A stretch of DNA of 29,713 nucleotides, taken from the IMG/VR virus record IMGVR_UViG_3300043172_000002, positions 1 to 29,713 of that record; one strand, written 5' to 3'. The notes beneath the pieces are model-generated. The model saw only the letters and a list, made by a program, of their open reading frames with translations, made no database searches and was not told the DNA's origin. The position numbers were made by a program, and so were the translations under genes. Shown here piece after piece: positions 15,705 through 23,562 of the stretch (position 1 is its first letter; each line of letters opens with the position of its first letter). Source of the stretch: a virus.

Positions 15705-16706
15705 ATGGCAAATGTAGCAAATAATAGTATCGCAGCAACTTACGGAGGTGCGAACTTAAACGAAATCTTTTACGAGCCTGTATTCAGAAGTGAAGATTTA
15801 ATGCGTAACTATAGAGTAATTCCTAATGTTAAGCACAAGATGAATGTATATACTGCAGCATCTTTAACTAAAATTGTTGAGTCTTACTCAGGTTGTTCTG
15901 CAACAAGTGGTGCAACTCAATTTAATATTGATGATAAAGTAATTACTGCAGGTAGATGTAGAGTTGCTTTAGAGCAATGTACTGATGAGTTTTTCGGAAC
16001 TTTCATTGAAGAGTCTTACAGAAGTGGTGCAGATGTAATGAACATTGAGGGAACTCAATTAGCAGATGCAATCGTAAACAGAGCAGTAAAAGGTATCGCA
16101 CAAGATGTAGTAAGATTAGCGTGGGGTGGTGATGTAGCAGGTGCAGTAGCAGGTTATACAGCATTTGATGGTTGGATGGAGTTAATGAAAGCAGAGCCTG
16201 TAACTGAGGTTACTTTTGCTTCAATTACAGCACCAACAGCAGCAGAAGCACTTACAATGTTAAGAACTATTTATGATGGCGCACCTGCAGCGTTACAACA
16301 AGTAGCACCTGCAGACAAGAAAATGTTTGTAACTCCTAAAATATTCAATGCTTACTTAGCAAACCTAGAAGGTACAGGTGCTGATTTAGCAGTAGTAAAC
16401 CAAGTAGATGGTATGCGTAGAGTAATGTTTAGAGGTGTTGAGGTTGTAGCAATGTATGAGTGGGACACTATCTTAACAGATACTAATCCTGATGTATTCC
16501 AAACTGCAGCAGGTGCTGACAATACTCAAGGAATGTGTTACTGTGCAGTAGACAACTTGATTATCGGTTCTGATGTAACAGACCCTGAAGGTTCTTTCAA
16601 AGTATTTTATGATGATTTAGAAGAAAAAATGTTCTTTAGAGGTTACTTCAAGTTAGGTGTACAGTACTTGTATTCTTCTCTTGTTCAATGGGGACTTGGG
16701 GCATAA
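15705..16706 (+). CDS. major capsid protein
   Basis: This 333-residue protein follows the protease/scaffold gene, the standard place for the HK97-fold shell protein. It is Ala/Val-rich with a low-charge core, an N-terminal arm-like start (ATYGGANLNEIFYEPVFRSEDLM), a long spine-helix candidate in residues 105-140, and a C-terminal beta region with EEKMFFRGYFKLGVQYLYSSLVQWG. Several Cys residues are present (around 85-92 and 283-285). It starts in a strong A-rich context and is followed by a hairpin terminator, fitting very high expression. Identification rests on context, size and composition, so the shell role is confident although no single motif proves it. Confidence 0.85.
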   Translation: MANVANNSIAATYGGANLNEIFYEPVFRSEDLMRNYRVIPNVKHKMNVYTAASLTKIVESYSGCSATSGATQFNIDDKVITAGRCRVALEQCTDEFFGTFIEESYRSGADVMNIEGTQLADAIVNRAVKGIAQDVVRLAWGGDVAGAVAGYTAFDGWMELMKAEPVTEVTFASITAPTAAEALTMLRTIYDGAPAALQQVAPADKKMFVTPKIFNAYLANLEGTGADLAVVNQVDGMRRVMFRGVEVVAMYEWDTILTDTNPDVFQTAAGADNTQGMCYCAVDNLIIGSDVTDPEGSFKVFYDDLEEKMFFRGYFKLGVQYLYSSLVQWGLGA

Positions 16707-16724
16707 TAATAATAATGTAATAAT

Positions 16725-16748
16725 AGAGGGGGTGTAAAAACCTCCTCT
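16725..16748 (+). terminator. hairpin terminator/attenuator after the capsid gene
   Basis: AGAGGGGGT (16725-16733) pairs with ACCTCCTCT (16740-16748), a 9-bp stem with one G-U pair and a 6-nt loop, followed by a U-enriched stretch (TAATTACTTTTAA). It lies 19 nt after the capsid stop codon and probably lowers read-through into the downstream genes or stabilises the capsid mRNA 3' end. Confidence 0.7.
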
Positions 16749-16784
16749 TAATTACTTTTAAATAACTAATAAAAAAATAAAAAA

Positions 16785-17372
16785 ATGGCAATAGATACAG
16801 GTTTAGCGATTGACTGCACAGACTTACAAGCAACAGGTGGTATAAAACAAATACTACTAAGGTCTTGGGCTGATGGAGATACAATCGGATATGGAGGTAC
16901 AGGTGTACATACAATTACAAGTATTAAAGATACTGGTGGAACTGATGCTGATTGGGGTGTGTATGAGTTTAAAAATGAAACTCCTGCATTAACTATCAAT
17001 GCAACTAAAGAGAATGGTTCAACTGCTTTTGAGTGTGGATTATCTTTTACACTTCCAAGAATGGAGGTTGGTAAATTTAATGCAATACAAGATATGTTAA
17101 ATGCTTGTTTAATGATAATAGCAGTAGATACTAATGATAAGGCTTTCGTTTTAGGTGTTTCTAAGAAATACAGAAATGAAAGTGTAGCATACAGAAGTCA
17201 AACTTTTGGACAATTTTCAAGTGCTGAAGGTGGTTCAGGTGCTGCTTATTCTGATGAAAATGGAGTTACTATTTCTCTAATGGCAAGACAATTTGAAATG
17301 CCAAGAGAGTATGTACCTTCTGCAACAGGGATTCAAGTTGCTGCAACAGGTTTAACTGCAACAACAGATTAA
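16785..17372 (+). CDS. probable major tail tube protein
   Basis: This 195-residue protein directly follows the capsid gene and its terminator, has an equally strong A-rich start, and is beta-rich with few basic residues. Features consistent with tail tube proteins include the segment AFVLGVSKKYRN and then GGSGAAYSDENGVTISLMARQFEMP, a 'G-x-x-x-x-D-x-N-G-x-x-[IV]-x-[IL]' strand-turn pattern common in Bacteroidota tube proteins. A separate decoration or head protein role is possible because the gene is between capsid and portal. I favour the tube because the phage clearly has a long tail and no other product in the window fits better. Confidence 0.6.
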   Translation: MAIDTGLAIDCTDLQATGGIKQILLRSWADGDTIGYGGTGVHTITSIKDTGGTDADWGVYEFKNETPALTINATKENGSTAFECGLSFTLPRMEVGKFNAIQDMLNACLMIIAVDTNDKAFVLGVSKKYRNESVAYRSQTFGQFSSAEGGSGAAYSDENGVTISLMARQFEMPREYVPSATGIQVAATGLTATTD

Positions 17373-17451
17373 TAATTAAAGGTATATTTATAGGTTGAAC
17401 TTAGTTCGTAAAAAGTTTATAACATTTTCCTATTAATATCTTTCTAATAAT

Positions 17452-17727
17452 ATGTGTGATTGTGGCAAAAATGTTGTAGATTTATCACACTTAAAGATAT
17501 ATACAATTATGGCAGAATATAAAGCAAAAAAAGATGTTGTTCTTATAAGAGATGGTGAAAGATTCATCTTAAGAGAATCATCACAAGAAGAATTATCTTA
17601 CCTATATGAAGATTTAGGTTTGACTACATTAGTAGAAAAATTATCAACTACAAAAACAAAAGATGAGCCAAAGAAAGCAACCAAAAAGAAAAAGTCAGGT
17701 AAAGAATCTTCAGACTCAAAAGAGTAA
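17452..17727 (+). CDS. small protein preceding the portal
   Basis: This 91-residue protein of unknown family begins MCDCGKNVVDLSHLKIY and ends in a Lys/Ser-rich low-complexity tail (DEPKKATKKKKSGKESSDSKE). A second in-frame ATG at 17509 (MAEYKAKKDVVLIRDGERF) could be the true start; it follows ATACAATT and would give 72 residues. The Cys-x-Cys at residues 2-4 is present only in the longer form. Its 3' end overlaps the portal gene by 65 nt, an unusually long overlap that suggests translational coupling. Role in head-tail assembly is inferred from position. Confidence 0.65.
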   Translation: MCDCGKNVVDLSHLKIYTIMAEYKAKKDVVLIRDGERFILRESSQEELSYLYEDLGLTTLVEKLSTTKTKDEPKKATKKKKSGKESSDSKE

Positions 17728-18994
17728 TACTTTTGAATTTGGAGTTTTTAATTTAGCAGTACCTGAGAATATTAGCGAAATACAGGACATCTCTAAGATA
17801 AGAACGGATTATGTTCCTTTTGGTGATAACAACTTATTCCCACAATACTTAGCAAAGTTAAAGCGACAATCATCTACTCATAGAAGTGTACTTGCTCAAA
17901 AGACTATCTTTACGAGTGGTGCTAAATTCGTTAGTAATGATGAGGATGTATTAAATTACATTAAAGATGTTAATGCTGATGGAGAGTCATTAAGAATGAT
18001 TTTCAAGAAATTAGCAGATGATTACTATACATTTGGAAATGCTTACTTAGAGGGAGTTTTATATGATGGTGGACTAAATCTATATCATGTAGATGCAACT
18101 ACTGTTAGAATGGCTAAAAACAAGAAAGAAGCATACATTCATCCTGATTGGGCAAAGTTCAATACTATGAAGGATAAACTCAATGTAATTCCTTTATATC
18201 CTGAAGTAAAGGGTAATAGATTTATATTTGAGTTTAATGATTATGAGCCTACATTCCAATTCTATGGTTTACCTGATTATGTTGCTGCATTAGAGCATAT
18301 TGCAGTTGATTATGAGATTGGTAAATGGAATCACACAAAATTTAAAAATGGCTTCCAACCATCTGCAATCGTTGAGATTAGTGGAGATATGGGTGAAGAA
18401 GAAGCAAAGAAATTAGTACACGAAGCACAGAAGAAGTTTGTAGGAGATGGGAATAATGGTAAGATTATGTTTATCGTTAAGAATGGAGATACTTCTCAGG
18501 CTAATGTACAGATAATAAAAGATGACCAAGAAGGTAGTTGGATAGACTTACAGAGAATAACCGACCAAAACATTGTAACTGCTCACAGATGGCAACCATC
18601 ATTAAGTGGTTTAGTTAGTTCAGGTAAGATGAATAATACAGGTAGTGAGATTAGAATTGCTTATGATTTAGCAATGACTACTGTTATTAAAGATACTTCT
18701 GATTTACTTTTAAATGGTATTAAAACAATACTATATAAAGAATTAGGTTTCTTACCTGAAGATTTAATAATTCATTATGAGCCACCAATTAGTTTTGCTA
18801 CTCAGATTGACCCATCAAAAATCCTTACAATTAATGAGCAAAGAAGATTGTTAGATGAGGACTTGCCAATGCTTGTAGAGGGTGATATGTTCTTAACTGA
18901 TAGAGAGCAAATTATTGTAACAAGAGATGATGATGCTGATGGTGTTGGAGATGACAATGCAGGTGATTTAAGTGTAACTGAAAAAACAGAATAA
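17663..18994 (+). CDS. portal protein
   Basis: The portal is the dodecameric ring through which DNA enters and leaves the head. This 443-residue protein has the typical phage portal layout: IRTDYVPFGDNNLFPQYLAKL near the N-terminus, HRSVLAQKTIFTSG, LADDYYTFGNAYLEGV with the aromatic-rich wing, YHVDATTVR, YGLPDYVAALEHIAVDYE followed by KNGFQPSAIVEI, and SGLVSSGKMNNTGSEIRIAYDL near residue 325. The C-terminal 30 residues are acidic (TRDDDADGVGDDNAG). It starts at ATG 17663 inside the preceding gene. Its place about 15 kb after TerL and after the capsid gene is the opposite of the common TerL-portal-protease-capsid order. Confidence 0.9.
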   Translation: MSQRKQPKRKSQVKNLQTQKSNTFEFGVFNLAVPENISEIQDISKIRTDYVPFGDNNLFPQYLAKLKRQSSTHRSVLAQKTIFTSGAKFVSNDEDVLNYIKDVNADGESLRMIFKKLADDYYTFGNAYLEGVLYDGGLNLYHVDATTVRMAKNKKEAYIHPDWAKFNTMKDKLNVIPLYPEVKGNRFIFEFNDYEPTFQFYGLPDYVAALEHIAVDYEIGKWNHTKFKNGFQPSAIVEISGDMGEEEAKKLVHEAQKKFVGDGNNGKIMFIVKNGDTSQANVQIIKDDQEGSWIDLQRITDQNIVTAHRWQPSLSGLVSSGKMNNTGSEIRIAYDLAMTTVIKDTSDLLLNGIKTILYKELGFLPEDLIIHYEPPISFATQIDPSKILTINEQRRLLDEDLPMLVEGDMFLTDREQIIVTRDDDADGVGDDNAGDLSVTEKTE

Positions 18995-18996
18995 CT

Positions 18997-19575
18997 ATGG
19001 CAAATGTAAATCAATATAAAACACTAGCAACAGCAGGAGAGGTTATAAGTAATAGTTTTACTAACGCTAATACTGACCCTGCTTTAATTTCTACTAATAC
19101 TATATTGCTTTCTGAATTAGCACATTTAAAAAGTGCTATTGGGAAGAAGTTTTACGAGGAATTAAAAACACAAAACAATGGTGGTACTTTAACTACTGCA
19201 AATCAAACTTTAATGGATGACTTCTTAGTTAGAACTCTATGTTGGTTTGCAAGATTTGAGGTAATTAATGAAATTCAAAGTAATAGTAGTAGTGCAGGTA
19301 TTGTTCACAATATTGATGAGTTTTCTACTATTATTGACCCTTCTGAATTAAATGCTTACAAGCAAGATACTTACAGAAAGGCTGAGATATACTTAAAAGA
19401 TATGATAGAGTTTCTTGATGACCCTGATAATAGTGGTGATTACCCTACATATACTGCTAATGCACCTTGTAATACAACTACATACAAGAATCACGGAATT
19501 ATAATGTACGATAGTATATACTCAAGACCTCGTAGAAATTATGATAGTTGGAAGAATTATTGTCCTGAATGTTAA
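18997..19575 (+). CDS. head-tail connector (adaptor) protein
   Basis: This 192-residue protein starts 2 nt after the portal gene. It has the pattern I associate with Bacteroidota head-tail connectors: an N-terminal TNANTDPALISTNTILLSELAHLKSAIGKKFYEEL helix pair, then LMDDFLVRTLCWFARFEVINEIQ, then a helical segment ending in a Tyr/Arg-rich tail. Such adaptors bind under the portal and form the neck. Two Cys residues lie at the extreme C-terminus (NYCPEC). The family assignment is by recognition of layout, backed by the position after the portal. Confidence 0.7.
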   Translation: MANVNQYKTLATAGEVISNSFTNANTDPALISTNTILLSELAHLKSAIGKKFYEELKTQNNGGTLTTANQTLMDDFLVRTLCWFARFEVINEIQSNSSSAGIVHNIDEFSTIIDPSELNAYKQDTYRKAEIYLKDMIEFLDDPDNSGDYPTYTANAPCNTTTYKNHGIIMYDSIYSRPRRNYDSWKNYCPEC

Positions 19576-19588
19576 AATAAATATATAA

Positions 19589-20227
19589 ATGGCTGCAAAC
19601 GAACATAAAAATCTAACTGATATAAATAGGCATAATCCAATGGGATTTGAAAATGCTACCAATGATACTTTATTAAGTAAAGATTCAGGTACATCTGCTA
19701 CAGGTACTGATGGTAATTTAGTTTGGTTGCCTAAAAGTAGTGTAAAGACTACTGTAGTTCCAATAAAAGGATATACTACTAGTAATGGTAGCACCTATGA
19801 ATATGCACAACAAATGACTGATGCTCAATCACCATTTGAACATAATGTTGATTATGGTAGTGGTACAGTTGGTGGTGCAACTTTAGATGTTAGTGATATA
19901 TTTAGAGCAGGAGGATATGTTTCTCATAGTAATTGCACTATAAATAAGATAAGTGGTTGGTTAGTTGGTAATGCTGCTACTGTTGCTACTCTAGCGATAT
20001 GTAAGATAACACCTGTTAATAATAACGCAACACCATTAACACCAATACTTTTAGATGAAATTGCAATAACCTGTACTACTAATGATAAATTACAAAGTAT
20101 AAGTGAGATTACATTCAGTAATGATAGTTTACTTGAGGGAGATATTGTTTTCGCTATGATTAAGGCAGATGTAACAGGGAGGGTTATATTCTTTAATGTA
20201 ACAATGGAATTATCTTATGACAACTAA
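19589..20227 (+). CDS. virion-associated surface/fibre protein
   Basis: This 212-residue protein has an N-terminal EHKNLTDINRHNPMGFENA motif that recurs in Bacteroidota phage fibre and decoration proteins, where it appears to be an attachment module. The remainder (about 75-212) is a beta-rich, low-charge domain with ISGWLVGNAATVATLAICKI and a closing VIFFNVTMELSYDN strand. It lies after the connector and before lysis genes and overlaps the next gene by 11 nt. Receptor binding or head decoration are both possible; no enzymatic motif is visible. Confidence 0.55.
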   Translation: MAANEHKNLTDINRHNPMGFENATNDTLLSKDSGTSATGTDGNLVWLPKSSVKTTVVPIKGYTTSNGSTYEYAQQMTDAQSPFEHNVDYGSGTVGGATLDVSDIFRAGGYVSHSNCTINKISGWLVGNAATVATLAICKITPVNNNATPLTPILLDEIAITCTTNDKLQSISEITFSNDSLLEGDIVFAMIKADVTGRVIFFNVTMELSYDN

Positions 20228-20453
20228 AGAGGAGATAGTATCAATGAAGAAAGACATTAGTTCAATAAATGAAAAGATAGATAGTTTAGATGATAAGTTA
20301 GATATGCTTACAGAAAGATTACTTAATCCTGATACAGGAGTTACTGCAAGAGTAAACAGAAACACAGCAATGAGAAAAGTATTAGTTAAGGCAATGTGGT
20401 TGATTTATACAGTAACTATAGGTTCTTTAGTAGCATTATTCACAAAAATATAA
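20217..20453 (+). CDS. XhlA-like coiled-coil membrane protein (lysis)
   Basis: This 78-residue protein has a charged heptad-repeat N-terminus (ISSINEKIDSLDDKLDMLTERL, residues 14-35) and one C-terminal transmembrane helix (about 54-75, VLVKAMWLIYTVTIGSLVALF). This is the organisation of the XhlA/hemolysin-type accessory lysis proteins encoded next to holin and endolysin genes. The endolysin candidate lies about 1 kb downstream. It starts inside the preceding gene (11-nt overlap), implying coupled translation. A holin-regulating function is inferred. Confidence 0.65.
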   Translation: MTTKEEIVSMKKDISSINEKIDSLDDKLDMLTERLLNPDTGVTARVNRNTAMRKVLVKAMWLIYTVTIGSLVALFTKI

Positions 20454-20471
20454 AAAATAAAATAAAATAAT

Positions 20472-20942
20472 ATGGCAACAACAATAGTACCTTCAAATTT
20501 AACAGTAACAATATCAGAGTCATACACTCTTAATGGGGTGGATTATGGTAATACAATGAATAAGACTTACATTGATAACGGACAGGTATCTCAAAGAATT
20601 ATGACTATTGCAGCAGAAGGTGATGGTGGAACTTGGACAGATATATTGGCTTTATCAACTGCTGATGGTCAGGGTCAGGTAGTTAAAACAGAATACAAAT
20701 ACTTTAGAATCACTAACTTAGATGATACACATACATTGCATTTTAGAGTTGCTACTGATACAAATGAATTTCACTCATTTGAGGTTACTCCTTCAAGTAG
20801 TTTCTTGTTAATGGATGCAGGTGTAGATTATACTACTACATCAGGTGCTGCTATAACATTTAAAGATATAATAGCAATAGCAGGTCAATCATCTCACGCT
20901 ACTGAATCTTTAGATGTTGAATTTGTAATGGTTACCTCTTAA
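20472..20942 (+). CDS. putative virion structural protein
   Basis: This 156-residue beta-rich acidic protein has strand-forming stretches (YFRITNLDDTHTLHFRV and HSFEVTPSSSFLLMD, residues 78-117) that resemble small phage decoration or fibre-associated proteins. It starts in a strong A/T-rich initiation region (AAATAAAATAATATGG), comparable to those of the abundant structural proteins, suggesting high expression. Neighbours are the XhlA-like gene and a 158-residue virion-type protein. The specific role is not determinable. Confidence 0.55.
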   Translation: MATTIVPSNLTVTISESYTLNGVDYGNTMNKTYIDNGQVSQRIMTIAAEGDGGTWTDILALSTADGQGQVVKTEYKYFRITNLDDTHTLHFRVATDTNEFHSFEVTPSSSFLLMDAGVDYTTTSGAAITFKDIIAIAGQSSHATESLDVEFVMVTS

Positions 20943-20943
20943 T

Positions 20944-21420
20944 ATGCCTTGCTACGAGTGTGAAAATGGTAGTTGGAGGTTTGGCGAAACAGGTGGATGT
21001 GATTATTCTAGTAAGTCAGAGTGTGAAACTGCTAACAAAGATTATTATGCAGCAGAAACTTATAATGACTATCCACAAGCAGCAACTAATAACGCTAAGA
21101 GGGCTATAAAGTACAAAGAAGAAAACGGAAGTGATTGTGGTACTCAGGTAGGTTGGACTAGAGCAAGACAATTAGCAAATAGAGAAAAACTTTCAAGAGA
21201 TACTATTGCTCGTATGGCATCATTTAAAAGACATCAACAGCATAAAGATGTACCTTATGATGAAGGATGTGGAGGTATTATGTGGGATGCTTGGGGAGGA
21301 GATGCAGGTGTTAATTGGGCTATAAAAAAGTTAGAACAAATTGATTCTGAAAATAAAATTAAAGAAGATTTTGAAAGTTTTTTTGAGGAGATTATTAAAT
21401 CTATTAAAGAGAATAAATAA
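20944..21420 (+). CDS. protein with a conserved phage 'RA-x-x-LA/RM-x-SF-x-RH' domain
   Basis: This 158-residue protein starts with a short Cys-rich segment (MPCYECENGSWRF, GGCDYSSKSEC). Residues about 42-130 match a recurring phage domain that I know from capsid-associated and protease fusion proteins: YPQAATNNAKRAI, GTQVGWTRARQLANRE, LSRDTIARMASFKRH and GGIMWDAWGGDAGVNWA. The domain's biochemical function is not established to my knowledge. Here it stands alone, just before the endolysin, and the C-terminus is an acidic helix. The start is 1 nt after the previous stop codon. Confidence 0.7.
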   Translation: MPCYECENGSWRFGETGGCDYSSKSECETANKDYYAAETYNDYPQAATNNAKRAIKYKEENGSDCGTQVGWTRARQLANREKLSRDTIARMASFKRHQQHKDVPYDEGCGGIMWDAWGGDAGVNWAIKKLEQIDSENKIKEDFESFFEEIIKSIKENK

Positions 21421-21421
21421 A

Positions 21422-21781
21422 GTGGAATTAAAATACTTTAAAAGAAGTGAGTTTAATTGTAAGTGTGGTTGTAACACTAATTACATTAATGAAAACTTCT
21501 TAGAGATGATGGATAGAGCAAGAAGGATTGCAGGAGTTCCATTTAAAATCAATAGTGGTTATAGGTGTGAAAAACATCCATTATCAATAAGCAATCCAAC
21601 AAGTTCACATATTAAGGGTATTGCTGCTGACATTAAATTTACTGATGGTAAAAACTTAGCATTAATTCTTGGAGGATTAGGTGGTGTAGGATTTGAAAGA
21701 TTTGGTATAGACTTTAAAAACAAGTTTATACACGCTGATTGTGATGAGGACAAAACAAACCCTTGTATTTGGGGTTATTAA
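21422..21781 (+). CDS. endolysin, M15 family peptidase
   Basis: This zinc peptidase should cleave the peptide part of the host's peptidoglycan at lysis. I start it at GTG 21422 (119 residues), 1 nt after the previous stop; a TTG start at 21341 would add 27 residues read from the neighbour's frame. The metal site of the M15_3 group is clear: SSHIKGIAADIKF supplies H63 and D70, and FIHADCD supplies H104 with D106. INSGYRCEKHP (43-53) is the usual substrate-groove motif. CKCGC (13-17) adds extra cysteines. No signal peptide is present, so it depends on a holin. Small membrane proteins follow immediately. Confidence 0.9.
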   Translation: MELKYFKRSEFNCKCGCNTNYINENFLEMMDRARRIAGVPFKINSGYRCEKHPLSISNPTSSHIKGIAADIKFTDGKNLALILGGLGGVGFERFGIDFKNKFIHADCDEDKTNPCIWGY

Positions 21782-21810
21782 ACTGAATATTAACTAATTA
21801 AATATATATT

Positions 21811-21972
21811 ATGAATTTTATTACAGAAAATTGGATTGAACTATTAGTTGGCTTAATGGCTTTCGCTAAAGTTATTACTAATTTAACTCCAACAGAAAAA
21901 GACAACAAAATCTTTGGTTGGTTAGATACTATGATTGATGCTCTAGTGCCTAATTATACAAAGAAAAAATAA
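21811..21972 (+). CDS. small membrane protein of the lysis cassette
   Basis: This 53-residue protein begins with a hydrophobic segment (ITENWIELLVGLMAFAKVIT, residues 4-23) followed by NLTPTEKDNKIFGWLDTMIDALVPN. The 'K-V-I-x-N-L-T-P-T-x-x-D-N-x-x-F' arrangement is common in tiny proteins beside phage endolysins in Bacteroidota. It probably cooperates in membrane permeabilisation, but function is not proven. It is 29 nt after the endolysin and its stop shares one base with the next start (TAATG). Confidence 0.7.
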   Translation: MNFITENWIELLVGLMAFAKVITNLTPTEKDNKIFGWLDTMIDALVPNYTKKK

Positions 21973-22250
21973 TGATACCTCAATGGGTGGGGTCTATGCT
22001 ACTTAAGGGTGGTGTAAAGCCAATAACAGACTTATTGAAAGCAGTTAAAGAACTGTTTACAGACACAAAAGGTAAGTGGAGTAGCAAGAGAACTATTAGT
22101 GGTGTAATAGTTTTGTCTGCAAGTTTATATATTGAGAAAAATGGTATTGATACTAATGCACTAATACTTACAGGATTAGGTGTTTTACCTTTATGTTTTT
22201 CAGTATTTGAAAAAAATAATAATAAATGTACCGATAATTGTAAAAAATAA
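21972..22250 (+). CDS. holin-like membrane protein
   Basis: This 92-residue protein has two hydrophobic segments (about 41-54, ISGVIVLSASLYI, and 63-79, ALILTGLGVLPLCFSVF) separated by a short polar turn, and a charged C-terminus with two Cys residues (KCTDNCKK). Size, topology and location just after the endolysin and another small membrane gene suggest a holin that releases the endolysin. The gene overlaps its neighbour by one base and is the last of this transcription unit, being followed by a hairpin terminator at 22319. Confidence 0.65.
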   Translation: MIPQWVGSMLLKGGVKPITDLLKAVKELFTDTKGKWSSKRTISGVIVLSASLYIEKNGIDTNALILTGLGVLPLCFSVFEKNNNKCTDNCKK

Positions 22251-22251
22251 T

Positions 22252-22259
22252 TATCTTTG
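22252..22259 (+). promoter_or_regulatory. -7 element (TATCTTTG) upstream of a terminator
   Basis: An exact TAnnTTTG match lies just after the holin-like stop codon, 59 nt before a strong terminator. A TTG occurs at 22238-22240 but only 11 nt upstream, shorter than the usual 17-23 nt, so -33 support is poor. Confidence 0.4.
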
Positions 22260-22264
22260 CATAG

Positions 22265-22345
22265 ACTTTGAGGGGGTTGTGTCCTTCTTTGTTTTCAAAA
22301 TTGTTTATAGTTTTCAAGAGTGGGATGTTTAAAAACATCTCACTT
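22265..22345 (+). ncRNA. possible short untranslated transcript
   Basis: Between the -7 element at 22252 and the hairpin at 22319-22344 lies about 80 nt with no reading frame of useful length, containing a G-run (GAGGGGG) and U-rich segments. A transcript from the promoter ending at the terminator would be a small RNA. It could instead simply be the 3' UTR of the lysis operon. Confidence 0.25.
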
Positions 22346-22350
22346 TTGTA
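22319..22350 (+). terminator. intrinsic terminator after the lysis genes
   Basis: AGTGGGATGTTT (22319-22330) pairs with AAACATCTCACT (22333-22344), twelve positions with one G-U pair; in practice the innermost A/T pairs open to form the loop. It is followed by TTTGTATT. This is the strongest hairpin in the window and separates the late genes from the metallophosphoesterase. Confidence 0.8.
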
Positions 22351-22379
22351 TTATATAAGCATTTTTTTTCGTAATATTG
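22345..22379 (+). promoter_or_regulatory. candidate promoter for the metallophosphoesterase gene
   Basis: TTTG at 22345-22348 and TAATATTG at 22372-22379 (one mismatch to TAnnTTTG) are 23 nt apart, at the upper limit of normal spacing. The -33 box overlaps the terminator tail. The gene starts 24 nt downstream. Confidence 0.45.
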
Positions 22380-22402
22380 CCTCATAACCAATACTTTAAA
22401 CA

Positions 22403-23494
22403 ATGAAACAATATGGTAAAAGATTAAGGCTTTCAGAAGAAGAAGTTGAAATGATTTATGAGAATAGAGCAGAAGATACTACTAACTTCAATGGCAACAC
22501 TGCATTAGACATACACCTATCAGAGAGGGGTATAAAAAAGAAAGATGTAGTTTCTGTAAAACATTGGCAATCTGCTAGTGGAGAATTTAGATTCAGTATT
22601 GTAACTAAGGAAGACTTAACTGCAAACGAAAATGACATCTTAGGTAAGGTTGAGAGTTTTATAGAAAATCATTCACCACACTATCCATCTATAAAGAGAG
22701 AGATAAAACAATCCAATCACTTATTAGTTATAAATCCTGCAGACATTCACATAGGTAAATATGCTAGTCATACTGAAACAGGTGATGGTTATAATGTAGA
22801 GATTGCTTGTAATAGGGTTTTAGAAGGCTTAGAAGGACTTATAGAAAAATCTAAAGGCTTTGATGTAGATAGAGTGTTATTCTGCATAGGTAATGATGTT
22901 CTACATATAGATAATGTTTACAACACTACGACAGCAGGTACAAATCAGGATGTAGATGGTAAATGGTGGGAACACTTTGAAGTTGCTCTAGCACTATATG
23001 TTAAGTGTGTTGAGATACTAAGAGAGGTAGCACCTGTAGATATTATTCATTCAATGAGTAATCACGATTATCAGAGTGGCTTCCATTTGGCACACGCATT
23101 AAAGAGTTGGTTTAGAAATGACAGAGAGGTTACATTTGACATATCAGTAGCACACAGGAAGTATTATAGGTATGGTAAGAATCTAATAGGTTTGGAACAC
23201 GGAGATGGTGCTAAGATGGACAACTTACCTCTTTTAATGGCTCAAGAGCAACCGAAAATGTGGAGTGAAACTAAGTATAGGTATTGGTATTTACATCACT
23301 TACATCACAAGGTAAAACATAAATGGAGAGATGCTAAAGACTTTATTGGAGTAACTGTAGAGTATATGCGTAGTCCATCAGGAACTGATAGTTGGCACTC
23401 AAGAAAAGGATTTTCAGGAGTTCCTAAAGCAGTTGAAGGATTTTTGCACGAAAAAGTGAGTGGTCAAGTGGCTCGTTTAGTGCATTATTTCTAA
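22403..23494 (+). CDS. calcineurin-like metallophosphoesterase
   Basis: This 363-residue protein probably hydrolyses phosphoesters with a two-metal centre. The motifs are in order: PADIHIGK (D114, H116), IGNDVLH (GND at 163-165), MSNHDYQ (219-222, Ser replacing the usual Gly of GNHD), LEHGDG (264-269) and YLHHLHH (296-302). Substrate cannot be read; DNA/RNA end processing (SbcD-like) or nucleotide-signal cleavage are both possible. The N-terminal 100 residues are a separate helical module starting with a basic segment that may bind DNA. It is a single-gene unit with its own promoter and terminator upstream and a 128-bp gap with the strong promoter downstream. Confidence 0.85.
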   Translation: MKQYGKRLRLSEEEVEMIYENRAEDTTNFNGNTALDIHLSERGIKKKDVVSVKHWQSASGEFRFSIVTKEDLTANENDILGKVESFIENHSPHYPSIKREIKQSNHLLVINPADIHIGKYASHTETGDGYNVEIACNRVLEGLEGLIEKSKGFDVDRVLFCIGNDVLHIDNVYNTTTAGTNQDVDGKWWEHFEVALALYVKCVEILREVAPVDIIHSMSNHDYQSGFHLAHALKSWFRNDREVTFDISVAHRKYYRYGKNLIGLEHGDGAKMDNLPLLMAQEQPKMWSETKYRYWYLHHLHHKVKHKWRDAKDFIGVTVEYMRSPSGTDSWHSRKGFSGVPKAVEGFLHEKVSGQVARLVHYF

Positions 23495-23562
23495 AATATC
23501 ACATAATTTTCATACAATTTACTTCTAGCAGGTAAACATTTATCTAAAAATTGTTAAAAATC

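Noticed and set aside
17390-17410. GAAC-TTA-GTTC inverted repeat as a tRNA arm or terminator
   Set aside because: Only four base pairs, no U-tract, and no cloverleaf arms or T-loop sequence around it.
17437-17444. TATCTTTC as a promoter before 17452
   Set aside because: The final G of the -7 consensus is missing and no TTTG lies at the proper distance.
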